Shown piece after piece: positions 48,557 through 56,721 of a stretch of DNA of 64,000 nt (its first letter is position 1; every line of letters begins with the position of its first letter). Made by a program: the position numbers and the translations under genes. The stretch comes from Lewinellaceae bacterium. Lineage in GTDB: Bacteria > Bacteroidota > Bacteroidia > Chitinophagales > Saprospiraceae. Where the stretch lies: positions 124,001-188,000 of the forward strand of contig JACJXZ010000015.1 of the NCBI GenBank assembly GCA_020636375.1, read 5' to 3'. The notes beneath the pieces are model-generated. The model was not told the origin of the DNA, searched no databases, and saw only the letters and a program-made list of their open reading frames with translations.

Positions 48557-49467
48557 TACCGCAGCCTCAGGCTCGAAGCCCCCAGCATGCCGATGTCGGT
48601 GTAAATAGCTACGCGGTAGTAGCCGGCGGCGAGTTTGTCTTCCAGGTCATAGACCATCGACAGGCGTTGGTTCTCGGTAATGTCCACATCTTTGGCTTTG
48701 ACGGCGATGATATCCATTTTCTGGTTGTTGACCACTGTCTGGGCCTTGATCGGGTTGGTAGCCGGAACGGGGTTGCCCTTATCGTCGGAAATGACCAGGT
48801 AGAGGGTCCGCAGGCCCTGGTATTCCGACGGCACGTTGGTCAGGTCGAAGCTGGTGCGGATGGTGCGCACCCGGCGCGCCTTGGTGGTGACCTTCTCGTT
48901 CTTCTGCTCCAGGTCCACCTGGAAGGCGGTGGCTTTGAAGTTGGCCAGGGTGAGGCGGTCCACTTCTTCCTGGATGGCCTTGTTGATGTTGGCCAGTGCC
49001 TGGTTCTCGTCGCGGGCTACGCCCAGGTCGGCTTCCAGCATGCCGGTGACGGCGCGCAGGGAGTCGTTCTCGGCCTGTACGGCCATGATGTTGGACTGAA
49101 GCTCCCCTTTGAGCGCCATCAGCTCCTGGATTTGGGCCCGCAGGCTGTTGATCTCGGAAGAGCTTTGGGCTTTGACGTTGCGCAGGGCCACTTCCTGCTT
49201 GGCGATCGTCTCCTGTGCCTGGGCCAGGGTGCCTTGTAAGTTTTCATTCTGCTCTGCCAGCATGGAGAATTCCTGCTGCAGGCTGTCGACCTCCTGGATG
49301 AGGTCGGTGCGGAGTTCTTCCAAATCTTCTACCGTGCCGGTGAGTTCCGTGTTCTGGGCTTCGAGGGCTTTGCGTTTGCTGTTCTGGTTGAAGCCCCAAA
49401 TGGCGGCGATGATCAGCAGAAGCCCTAAAATAGCGGCCAGGATAATTAAACCTTGTCTTGCTTTCAT
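48556..49467 (-). CDS. Membrane-anchored coiled-coil protein, function unknown
   Basis: A 303-residue protein: N-terminal transmembrane helix LIILAAILGLLLIIAAIWGF, a coiled coil of about 145 residues (for example LEAQNTELTGTVEDLEELRT and VQAENDSLRAVTGMLEADLG), and a C-terminal beta domain (about 200-303: VRTIRTSFDLTNVPSEYQGL, LYLVISDDKGNPVPATNPIK, GYYRVAIYTDIGMLGASSLR). It resembles envelope coiled-coil proteins of Bacteroidota found with OmpA-type genes, but no named family is recognised. It could be co-transcribed with the OmpA-family gene downstream, though 249 bases of repeat DNA separate them. Confidence 0.82.
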   Translation of the reverse strand: MKARQGLIILAAILGLLLIIAAIWGFNQNSKRKALEAQNTELTGTVEDLEELRTDLIQEVDSLQQEFSMLAEQNENLQGTLAQAQETIAKQEVALRNVKAQSSSEINSLRAQIQELMALKGELQSNIMAVQAENDSLRAVTGMLEADLGVARDENQALANINKAIQEEVDRLTLANFKATAFQVDLEQKNEKVTTKARRVRTIRTSFDLTNVPSEYQGLRTLYLVISDDKGNPVPATNPIKAQTVVNNQKMDIIAVKAKDVDITENQRLSMVYDLEDKLAAGYYRVAIYTDIGMLGASSLRLR

Positions 49468-49812
49468 GTTAGTAAGCGTTTTTAGTTGGTCCTTTAACTA
49501 AAGCCATACATAGACGATGGCTTTCGAAAAGGTAACGCTTCCAGCACTTGCTTTTGTTATGTGAAAGGGGGAAAATGTTAAAAAAAGAAGGTATTCATGA
49601 GTTCATAGCCACATACACCCATACACCCATGAGGACGCTCCGGAAAGTCCGGCAAAGGAATGAATGACTGGAGGCCCGTCCTCGTTCCTCGGCCGGGTAA
49701 AAATGAAGGAATGAATAAAGTGACGATGTATTTTAAATTGGTATTCATTTATAAACACATGATTATGTTTATTCATTCCATCGTTCCATCGTTCCATCAT
49801 TCCTTCGTTCCC
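49468..49812. other. Intergenic region, 345 bases, repeat-rich
   Basis: It contains the second copy of the 70-bp repeat (49644-49713) and a CATTCCATCGTTCCATCG word tract at about 49775-49820 leading into the deiminase stop. No gene is seen. Confidence 0.6.
49644..49713 (-). repeat. 70-bp dispersed repeat, copy 2 (inverted)
   Basis: Base-for-base complement of 32530-32599. It begins AAAGTCCGGCAAAGGAATGA and ends GGGTAAAAATGAAGGAATG. The exact identity over 70 bases at 17 kb distance implies a recent copy event or strong conservation. Confidence 0.9.
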
Positions 49813-52602
49813 TCACTCCACCAGCACCTTCCGGCTGGCGCTGGCGCCGTCGCCGGAAACCAGCAACTGGTATACGCCGGACGGCAGGTGGCCGACGGCA
49901 AGCTGCCGAAAGGCCGTGCCCGGCATCAGGCCGGATTCTTCCGCAAGGACGCGTTGGCCCAGGGCGTTGAACAGCTGGATGGAAACTACTGCAGCCTGTC
50001 GGCTGTCGAACCGCACATTCAGCCAGCCGGAGGCCGGGTTGGGAAAGGGTTCGAACGAGATGCCGGCGCTTCCGGGCAGGAAGGTGGCGCCGCTCGCCGG
50101 ATCCGCTGTGATCTGAACGGCCGGGGAAAAGGTGCCGGCACCATCGTTGTCTATCGCCCGGGCCTGCAGGGTGTAGGGGCCGTAGGCCGGAAGCGTGTAG
50201 TTGAAGTCAAAGGGCGGAAAAGGAGCGGAGCCTATGGAATCGGCATTGACGAAGAAGTCGACCTTCCGGACGATCCCGTCAGTGTCTTCCGCTGTTACGC
50301 GGAGTTCGACCTCCGGCAGGCTGCCGGTGAAAACTGTTCCATCCAATGGAGAAACGAGGGCAACGGCCGGCGGCTGGTTGGGCAGTTGGGGGTCGCTGAT
50401 GTCGATGTTGTCGATGTACAGCCGGTTGCCATACCCGCCGGCGTTTTCGAATTCGATGGTGGCGGGTTGGCCGGCGAAGGCCTCCAGGGAGATGGCCTCC
50501 TGCCGCCACTGGCCGCACCCGTTGGGCACGAAGGCTTCGGTAGTGGCCGGGGCGCTGGCCAGGCCGGCGCCGAACGCTTCGTACAGCAGGGTTTCGGCCC
50601 CGTCGCAGGTGATGGCGCGGATGCGCAGCCCGTCGAAGTATTCCTCGTCATAAGGCGCATAGGCCAGGTCGAAATGCAGGGTGGGGCTGCTCAGGCCGGA
50701 CAAGTTGAAACGGGCGCGGAAGAAATCGCTGGTGTTGCGGGTATCGTGGTTGAAGTTGTCCATCGCCAGGGCGCCCTGGTAACAGGGGCCGGCATTGGAG
50801 GCCGTCCAGGCGGCGGCGTCCGCGCCGGGGTTTTCTGCCGTCCACGTATTTCCGGACAGCGGTTCGTTGAAGGATTCGAAGTAAGGGGTCAGCCCGCCGG
50901 TTACTGACACGGCGGTTTCGAGGCTCAGCGTATCGAAGGCCTGCCCGTTGCCGATGATGAGGGTAGCGCCGTAAGTGCCCTCCTGCGGGTAGGAGACCAG
51001 GGGGGTCTGCTCGTTGGAGGCGGCGGGCTGCCCACCCGGGAATGCCCACTGCCAGCTGCTGATGTTGCCGGCTGACTGGTCGAGGAACTGCACCTGGCCG
51101 CCGGGGCAGATTTCCGTCTGGGAAGGGGCAAAGGCCGGCCTCAGGGCATCGACCCGGAAGCGGAAGAAACCCTCCGGCGCCACCAGCGGCCGCACCTGTT
51201 CCTTGCCGGAATTGGCGGCGGCGTGGATGTAATATTGTACCTCCGAATCGTCCGGCTGGGCCGGGATGGAGGCAGTCCAGGTATTTTCCTGGCCGTCTTC
51301 CAAAACCATCGGCACAGCAGTATAGGCCGCATCCGGCGCCGTGCGGTAGTAGAGGGTAGCGCCGGCAATGCCGCTGCGGTGCCGGATGATGGCGCGTGCC
51401 TGGTAAGCGTTTTCGGTGTCGTCGGTATCCCGGAGCCGCGAATGGGCGATCCACAGCGGGCTGTTCACGCCGATGAGCTTGGTGATGCAGTGGATGGCCC
51501 CGAAGGCGGGGATGATATCGTTGCAGTCGATGCCGACGACGTTGTAGCCGGGCAGCGCCTCCCGGTAGATGCGCAGGGCCGTGGTGTCGTAGCGTTCCTC
51601 GTAGACGGGCACGAGGATGGTCTTGTTGATGAAGATGGAATTGGTGTAGGTGCGGTAGTCGCCGCCGTTATCCGGGTATTGGTTGTCCGCGTCGGGCGGC
51701 ATGGGGATGCGGATGACGTTGTAGGTATTGCCGAAGGCGGTCGGCACTTCGTTCACCAGGTATTCGATATTTTCGTCGATCTGCGGGCCGTCGGCCACCC
51801 CATCCGGGTATTGCCCGACGATGACGGTTTCCTCATCGATGAAGCGCATGTGCATGTCGATGTGGTGGATGAGGTCGTAGGGCAGGGTGGGGAACTTGAT
51901 GTAGCGCCCGGCGCCCAGGTAGGCGCGGGCGATGGCGTCGATCTCCGCTTCGGTCTTTCCGGGATTTTCCTCCAGGACGAGCTCGGAGGAGAAGTTGGTG
52001 CCCATGCCGTCGCGCAGGTTGTTGCCGCCGGTGTGGATCCAGTCGTAAGGCGCCTGGGTGGCCTCGTAGATGGGCAGGTTAAAATGCTCGGCGAGCACGG
52101 TGGGGATGAGGTCGTCCTGCGGCCGCCAGGGGCGGTTGTAGATCCAGTCGACGATCATCAGGCTGTCTACGTCGTTGTGGTAGACCGTCCACGGCCCGTA
52201 GTCGCGAATCCAGACGGAGTTGTAGGGGGCGTTGATGATCTCCACATTGTCCGGCGGTATATTGGCGCTCTGCAGGTACTGCCGGACGTAGTTGGGGTTG
52301 GCGGCAATGACGATGACGGTGCATTCCGGAGCGCTGTGGCGGACGATCTCCGCCAGGATTTCCTCGTACTGCTGAGTCCAGCTGATGGCGACGGCCTGTA
52401 TCTCCTCCCATTCGGCCATGGTGCGCACCGGGGGCGGCGGCGGCTCCGGGATCAGGGAAGGCGGGCGCGCTTCCAGGGAGTCGATGAAGGCGGGCATCTC
52501 ACGGGCTTCGGCCCGGGTGGGGTAGTGGGGGAGGGGCTCCTGCTGGGCAAAAGCGCCCCAGGAGCAAAGGCAAACAACCAGGGTAAGCAACCATTTCGTC
52601 AT
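49813..52602 (-). CDS. Secreted PAD/agmatine-deiminase-family protein with PKD, Ig-like and T9SS domains
   Basis: A 929-residue protein with signal peptide MTKWLLTLVVCLCSWGAFAQ. The N-terminal 400 residues are the PAD_porph (bacterial arginine deiminase) fold with all catalytic positions: Asp in NSVWIRDYGPW, His and Asp in HHIDMHMRFID, Asn in TYTNSIFINKTILVP, and nucleophile Cys in FGAIHCITKL. Then follow a Y-x-A-V-P-type beta domain (about 405-480), a PKD domain (ISSWQWAFPGGQPA), an MAM/jelly-roll-like region, a bacterial Ig/Big_9 domain (VALVSPLDGTVFTGSLPEVE), and a T9SS sorting domain (FEPFPNPASGWLNVRFD to RKVLVE). It is exported, unlike cytoplasmic agmatine deiminase, recalling P. gingivalis PPAD. 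Confidence 0.9.
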   Translation of the reverse strand: MTKWLLTLVVCLCSWGAFAQQEPLPHYPTRAEAREMPAFIDSLEARPPSLIPEPPPPPVRTMAEWEEIQAVAISWTQQYEEILAEIVRHSAPECTVIVIAANPNYVRQYLQSANIPPDNVEIINAPYNSVWIRDYGPWTVYHNDVDSLMIVDWIYNRPWRPQDDLIPTVLAEHFNLPIYEATQAPYDWIHTGGNNLRDGMGTNFSSELVLEENPGKTEAEIDAIARAYLGAGRYIKFPTLPYDLIHHIDMHMRFIDEETVIVGQYPDGVADGPQIDENIEYLVNEVPTAFGNTYNVIRIPMPPDADNQYPDNGGDYRTYTNSIFINKTILVPVYEERYDTTALRIYREALPGYNVVGIDCNDIIPAFGAIHCITKLIGVNSPLWIAHSRLRDTDDTENAYQARAIIRHRSGIAGATLYYRTAPDAAYTAVPMVLEDGQENTWTASIPAQPDDSEVQYYIHAAANSGKEQVRPLVAPEGFFRFRVDALRPAFAPSQTEICPGGQVQFLDQSAGNISSWQWAFPGGQPAASNEQTPLVSYPQEGTYGATLIIGNGQAFDTLSLETAVSVTGGLTPYFESFNEPLSGNTWTAENPGADAAAWTASNAGPCYQGALAMDNFNHDTRNTSDFFRARFNLSGLSSPTLHFDLAYAPYDEEYFDGLRIRAITCDGAETLLYEAFGAGLASAPATTEAFVPNGCGQWRQEAISLEAFAGQPATIEFENAGGYGNRLYIDNIDISDPQLPNQPPAVALVSPLDGTVFTGSLPEVELRVTAEDTDGIVRKVDFFVNADSIGSAPFPPFDFNYTLPAYGPYTLQARAIDNDGAGTFSPAVQITADPASGATFLPGSAGISFEPFPNPASGWLNVRFDSRQAAVVSIQLFNALGQRVLAEESGLMPGTAFRQLAVGHLPSGVYQLLVSGDGASASRKVLVE

Positions 52603-53083
52603 GGTCCGTAATTTAGTTTTCGCGTTTACAGTCGCGGCCTAAAGATAGGGGGATGATGGGATTTATAGGTATGGGCGGAGGAGATAATTGGCGGGGCTGT
52701 CGAAACCCGGCTAAATTTCGGGTATGCTGCTTCCCGTTTCCAGGCTGGGAAAAAGGCCCGATGAGTCCGGATAGAGGACTAATGGCAGTAAAACTTGTCC
52801 CGTACGCGAAGTGTCGGGATTAGGTTAGCGCAACCTGGCGTACCTCTGGCAAGGTTCTGGCATACCGTTGGCTAACATATATAGTGCCTGGCCGAAAACG
52901 CCAGTTTTCGCCATTTTGCTGCCAGGCTGATGCAGGCAGCCTCACGCAACGGCGAAGCGGGTGCAAAATGGGCTATCAATTCGGTAATTCTTTCGTTTTG
53001 CGCCTTTTCAGGCGCTTTTTTGTGCCTTTGGGGCATAGCTCGCCCGCCTTTCCGTGGAAAGCCAGCAATAAATGCCCTTATTT
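52603..53083. other. Intergenic region, 481 bases; possible small RNA with terminator
   Basis: No protein gene is seen. Several short stems occur (AAACCCGG/CGGGT near 52705; GTTAGCGCAACC and GGTTCTGGCATACC near 52830-52870; TGCCTGGC/GCCAGGC at 52885-52926), and the region ends at a strong plus-strand hairpin-T-run at 53000-53021 that belongs to no visible gene. A non-coding transcript or the end of a transposable element is possible. Confidence 0.35.
53000..53021 (+). terminator. Strong intrinsic terminator hairpin
   Basis: GCGCCT-TTTC-AGGCGC followed by TTTTTT: a 6-bp GC stem, tetraloop and T-run, the textbook arrangement on the plus strand, with no annotated gene upstream on that strand. 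Confidence 0.7.
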
Positions 53084-53443
53084 TCAGGCCGCTCGGGAGG
53101 ACTTGCCCGGCAGGGTGACAGTTGTGAGCAGGCCCTGCTCCATCACCAGCTTGCCCAGCCGCTTGAGGTTGTAGGCCAGCACGCCGAGGGCCACATATTT
53201 TTTGAACCTGTCCAGGCCTTTATCCGGCACCCGGTTGGCGCCGCTGTGCTCCAGCTCGTTAATATTAGATTCCACCGCACTATGCTTTTTGCGCAAAGCC
53301 ACAAAGGTTTTGGCACTTTCCTCTGCTTCTTGCTCCGGCGTTTCCTTCCCTTTGCGCGGCATTACCACATGCTCAAAATCCTGCTCCAGGGCCTTCTTTG
53401 CCAGAACCGAGAAAAACCCTCTGTCAAAACTAATACTATTCAA
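53084..53443 (-). pseudogene. C-terminal fragment of a DDE transposase (ISNCY/IS1182-like)
   Basis: The 119-residue frame carries the C-terminal signature of DDE transposases: KKHSAVESNINELEHSGANR with the catalytic Glu region, then VPDKGLDRFKKYVALGVLAY and NLKRLGKLV. The N-terminal and middle parts (first two Asp) are missing; the DNA upstream of 53443 has no transposase homology. It is therefore the 3' remnant of an insertion sequence about 1.3-1.5 kb when complete. The region beyond it is more A+T-rich, marking an old insertion point between the deiminase and the DUF429 pair. Confidence 0.82.
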
Positions 53444-53667
53444 AAGATAACCTATGGCTCGGGACAGACAATGCCGGCGTTTGTCAATTCAGCGGGCAGG
53501 CTTTTGATGAAGCTGAATTTTAACGGATTATATTTGATTGAAAAAAGAATAAAACCTACATTGTGGCAAATAAAGGAATGTTGCAATGGGAAACGAAAAT
53601 GACGACAAACCCAAATACAGGAAAAACCTTTTTTTTAAAACCTGAAAACAAGTTGCAATATTGAGAA

Positions 53668-54108
53668 ATGATTGAGATTCATAAGACCGACAACCTGCTG
53701 GAACCCGGGTTCTTCAACTTCGAATACAGCAAGGCATTCCTCTCGGAAGGCGACTTTGATCGTATCAATGGAGTGAAAGGATTAGGTTTCTACTTTAAAG
53801 ATGACGATTATGTAACCAATAAAAACAACAAAGGATTTGGGGCGGCTGCCCACCAGCAATTTGAAAAGATCGTCCGGGAGTTTTCCAACTCAGATAAGTG
53901 TTTTCAACTCAATTACCTGAAGTTGTCCGGTTTTTTGGTAGGAGAAGGTACCCTGATCTACCAGGTAATACTGGATGGCAGGAACAACCAGTCCCTGGAG
54001 GTATATGGGTTGGAGAAGGACATAGCTCAACTGGAAGAAATGGTGGAAAACCAATTGGATCAAGTATACTATTTGCAGAGGATGTGGGAAACAATGAAAT
54101 GTACTTAG
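53668..54108 (+). CDS. Hypothetical protein preceding DUF429
   Basis: A 146-residue protein, no signal peptide, mixed alpha/beta (MIEIHKTDNLLEPGFFNFEY, GLGFYFKDDDYVTNKNNKGF, LIYQVILDGRNNQSLEVYGL, C-terminal helix LEEMVENQLDQVYYLQRMWE). I do not recognise the family. Its last 10 bases overlap the start of the DUF429 gene (ATGAAATGTACTTAG), so the two are translationally coupled and probably work together. A+T content is higher than the surroundings, possibly imported with the transposase remnant next door. Confidence 0.72.
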   Translation: MIEIHKTDNLLEPGFFNFEYSKAFLSEGDFDRINGVKGLGFYFKDDDYVTNKNNKGFGAAAHQQFEKIVREFSNSDKCFQLNYLKLSGFLVGEGTLIYQVILDGRNNQSLEVYGLEKDIAQLEEMVENQLDQVYYLQRMWETMKCT

Positions 54109-54812
54109 CCGGAATCGACGGATGCCCCTGCGGATGGATCCTGGTAACCTATCAGGCGGGCGAATACGCCGTAACCATCCACCACTCATTCGCAGCGCTG
54201 ATGGAATCCAACAGCGGACTGGACCGCGTTTTGATCGATATACCCATCGGGCTCAGCACGGCAAATTATCCACGGACAATCGAAAAAGCGATGCGGCGCG
54301 AACTGGGGCCGAGAAGCTCTACCGTGTTCAACGCGCCGTGCCGGCTGGCCGTATACGAAAAAGACAACGAACAGGCCAGGCGGCTGAACCGACAGGTGGA
54401 AAACAAAAGCCTGTCCATCCAATCGCTGCTGATCCGGGACAAGATCCGGGAAGTGGATGCCTGGCTGAGCAGGGGAGAAGCGGGCGCCGAAATAATAGAA
54501 AGCCATCCGGAATTGTGTTTTAAATACCTCAACGGCGGAGTCGTCTTGTCCAAAAAGTCAAAACCGGAGGGTATAGAGGAGCGGCTGCACATACTTTCCA
54601 GATATGAGGACAGGGTAAGGGAAATATTCGATCAGGCCGTGAAACGGTTTAAGAGAAAGGAGGCAAAAAGGGATGATATCATCGATGCGATCTGCCTGTG
54701 CGTGGTGAATAAGCTGGGAGGAGCGGATGGCCTGAAGTTCCTGGCTGATGAGAATGGGGTGTCGGAAAATGGGGTGAAGATCAGGATAGGGTATTGTGAT
54801 TTGAGGGGATAG
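54099..54812 (+). CDS. DUF429 family predicted nuclease
   Basis: A 237-residue protein from ATG 54099, MYLAGIDGCPCGWILVTYQA, the DUF429 signature (GIDGCPxGW). Further family blocks: VLIDIPIGLSTANYPRTIEK, RSSTVFNAPCRLAVYEKDN, EIIESHPELCFKYLNGG and the C-terminal DDIIDAICLCVVN. The fold is RNase H-like, with acidic residues Asp7, Asp in VLIDIPIG, Glu in ESHPE and Asp in DDIIDA as likely metal ligands; nuclease activity is predicted for the family, not proven here. Longer in-frame starts back to 53898 overlap the previous gene and are unlikely. Confidence 0.88.
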   Translation: MYLAGIDGCPCGWILVTYQAGEYAVTIHHSFAALMESNSGLDRVLIDIPIGLSTANYPRTIEKAMRRELGPRSSTVFNAPCRLAVYEKDNEQARRLNRQVENKSLSIQSLLIRDKIREVDAWLSRGEAGAEIIESHPELCFKYLNGGVVLSKKSKPEGIEERLHILSRYEDRVREIFDQAVKRFKRKEAKRDDIIDAICLCVVNKLGGADGLKFLADENGVSENGVKIRIGYCDLRG

Positions 54813-54817
54813 GGGGG

Positions 54818-54966
54818 CTGTTCGCTATTCGCTATTCGCTATTCGCTTCGCTGTTGGCTGTTGGCTGTTGGCTGTTGGCTGTTGGCTGTTCGCAGTTCGC
54901 TATTGGCTGTTCGCTTAGGGAACCGCGTGGACAGCCTGCGAACAGCGGACAGCGAATAGCGAACCG
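54818..54966. repeat. Tandem 7-mer palindrome (GCTATTC, GCTGTTG words)
   Basis: The left part (54818-54914) holds three CGCTATT and five GTTGGCT units with 7-base period; the right arm (54931-54966) has GACAGCCTGCGAACAGCGGA and AGCGAATAGCGAACC. It lies between the convergent DUF429 and PuuD stop codons. Confidence 0.8.
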
Positions 54967-54973
54967 CGTCTCC

Positions 54974-56407
54974 CTACCGCACCTCTCCCCCCTGTTCGAT
55001 CCAGCACCTCAGCACCTCCCGTTCCTCCGGCGTGATGCCCGTCTTGTTGTTGGGCGGCATGGTCTCGGTGAGGACGGCCCGCAGCAGGATTTTGTCTGCC
55101 AGGCGGGCGATGTCATCAGGGGTATCGTAGGCTACGCCGTTGGGGGGCGCGGCCCAGTCCTCGTCCGTCGGGCGGGAGGAGTGGCAGCTCTGGCAGCGCG
55201 CCTGTATGATGGGGTATACCTGGCTGAAGGCCACCTCTTCGGTGCATTGCCCGCCTTTGGGAACCGGCGCGGTGTAGAAGGCCACGCTCAGCAACAGCAC
55301 CACCGAGGCGGGCATGACCCAAACCGACTGCTGCCCCTTTTCCCGCAGGTTGAGGTAGTGCTTGATGCCGGCGCTGCCCAGGGAGATGGCCATCAGGACG
55401 GCCCACTGGTGCTGGTGGCCGAAGGTGGAGGGAAAGTGGTTGCTGATCATGACGAACAGCACCGGCAGGGTCAGGTAGTTGTTGTGCAGGGAGCGCAGGC
55501 CGGCGAATTTGCCCAGGGCGGGGTCCAACGGCAGCCGCTTTTTTGCGGCACGGACCATGGCTTTCTGGGAGGGGATGATGACGAAAAAGACGTTGCCCGC
55601 CATCAGCGTGCCCAGCATGGCGCCGAAGTGGATGTAGGCCGCCCGCCCGCTGAACACCTGGCTGTAGAACCAGGCGAAACCGCAGCAGAGCAGAAACCCG
55701 GTCAGGGCGAAGGGCAGGGGCCGGTAGATCAGCCGGGTTTTGCACAACCAGTCGTAGGCCAGCCAGCCGGCGGCCAGGGAGGCTACCCCGATGCCGATGG
55801 TCGCCGCCGGGGTGAGGGCCATCACGCCGGGGTCGATCAGGAAGGCTTTGGCGTTGAAGTAGTATACCACAAACAACAGGTTGAAACCGGAGAGCCAGGT
55901 GAAGTAGGCCTCGTACTTGAACCAGTGCAGTTCTTCGGGGATGGCCCTGGGCGCCAGCTTGTACTTTTCCAGGTAGTAGAAGCCGCCGCCGTGCACGGCC
56001 CAGAGGTTGCCCGCCAGCTCTTCGCGTACGTTTTTGGTGCGGTTCAGGGCGTTCTCCAGGAAGACAAAGTAAAAGGAGGTGCCGATCCAGGCAATGCCGA
56101 AGGTGATGTGCATCCAGCGGACCGCGATGTTCAGCCACTCCCGGAAGTGGCCCTCGTACACGGTGCCTTCGATCAGAAGATAAAACACCGCAGCCATCAG
56201 GATGGCAACCAGGACGATGCCGGCGTAGAGGAAGCCTTTGGCGTAACTCAGTTTCTCCAGCAATACCTCCTGCCCGGCCCTGTCGCCTCCGACTTCCATC
56301 GCGTGATGCTGATCCTTTTGCAGGGCGGCGAATTTGTAAGTCAGCCGCACCAGGCCGGCCAGGAGCAGCAAAAGCAGGGCAAGTAAAAGCAACAATAGGG
56401 TATTCAT
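54974..56407 (-). CDS. puuD: Membrane urate oxidase PuuD with C-terminal cytochrome c
   Basis: A 477-residue protein. The N-terminal 400 residues are the eight-helix urate hydroxylase membrane domain of PuuD: WLNIAVRWMHITFGIAWIGT, LWAVHGGGFYYLEKYKLAP, HWFKYEAYFTWLSGFNLLF, and HNNYLTLPVLFVMISNHFP, with conserved His that bind haem. The C-terminal domain is a cytochrome c with CQSCH and a Met ligand probably in TETMPPNNKTG. PuuD oxidises urate to 5-hydroxyisourate and passes electrons to the respiratory chain. The neighbouring allantoicase and allantoinase fit a ureide route; a hydroxyisourate hydrolase and OHCU decarboxylase are not in the window. Confidence 0.94.
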   Translation of the reverse strand: MNTLLLLLLALLLLLLAGLVRLTYKFAALQKDQHHAMEVGGDRAGQEVLLEKLSYAKGFLYAGIVLVAILMAAVFYLLIEGTVYEGHFREWLNIAVRWMHITFGIAWIGTSFYFVFLENALNRTKNVREELAGNLWAVHGGGFYYLEKYKLAPRAIPEELHWFKYEAYFTWLSGFNLLFVVYYFNAKAFLIDPGVMALTPAATIGIGVASLAAGWLAYDWLCKTRLIYRPLPFALTGFLLCCGFAWFYSQVFSGRAAYIHFGAMLGTLMAGNVFFVIIPSQKAMVRAAKKRLPLDPALGKFAGLRSLHNNYLTLPVLFVMISNHFPSTFGHQHQWAVLMAISLGSAGIKHYLNLREKGQQSVWVMPASVVLLLSVAFYTAPVPKGGQCTEEVAFSQVYPIIQARCQSCHSSRPTDEDWAAPPNGVAYDTPDDIARLADKILLRAVLTETMPPNNKTGITPEEREVLRCWIEQGGEVR

Positions 56408-56457
56408 GACTGGTGTTCAATAAATGTTCGGGGAAGATAGTAAATGGCCGGCAACAC

Positions 56458-56608
56458 CTGCCGGGTTTTGCGCAAGTTCTTGTGTTGCTGAACCCGGCAG
56501 CGTTTATCAGAGACGCAACAGCCCGGCTGCCGCAATGCTGCCGGGAGAAACGTCTTCGACAAACGCTGCCGGGTTAGCAATGCGGAAACCACCGATAAAC
56601 CCGGCAGG
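56458..56608. repeat. Nested palindrome with AACCCGGCAGCGTTT arms
   Basis: Outer arms CCTGCCGGGTTT (56458-56469) and AAACCCGGCAGG (56597-56608) enclose perfect 15-bp arms AACCCGGCAGCGTTT (56491-56505) and AAACGCTGCCGGGTT (56561-56575). The centre again contains CCCGGC and GCTGCCGGG. Confidence 0.8.
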
Positions 56609-56647
56609 TTGCGCCTTTTGAAAAGCACGCCATCGGGCATTTCCATT

Positions 56648-56694
56648 TATTTCCACGTATTTCTACGCATTTCTACGTATTTCCACATATTTCC
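56648..56694. repeat. 10-base tandem repeat (TATTTCCACG type)
   Basis: Units TATTTCCACG, TATTTCTACG, CATTTCTACG, TATTTCCACA and a partial TATTTCC. It is A+T-rich and lies just downstream of the allantoicase stop. It may be an AT-rich spacer; no iteron-initiator gene is near. Confidence 0.7.
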
Positions 56695-56721
56695 TTTTAT
56701 CTCTACCGTATTGTTCCCCGA

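Larger units (their letters stand above)
56408..56721. other. Intergenic region, 314 bases, with nested palindrome and 10-base repeats
   Basis: It contains only the elements at 56458-56608 and 56648-56694; no gene is seen. Confidence 0.6.

Noticed and set aside
53898..54098. 67-residue N-terminal extension of the DUF429 protein
   Set aside because: It overlaps the upstream gene in another frame and the family N-terminus begins at MYLAGIDGC.
56648..56694. 10-base direct repeats considered as replication iterons
   Set aside because: No initiator gene or DnaA boxes nearby, degenerate units, and a position just after a chromosomal gene.
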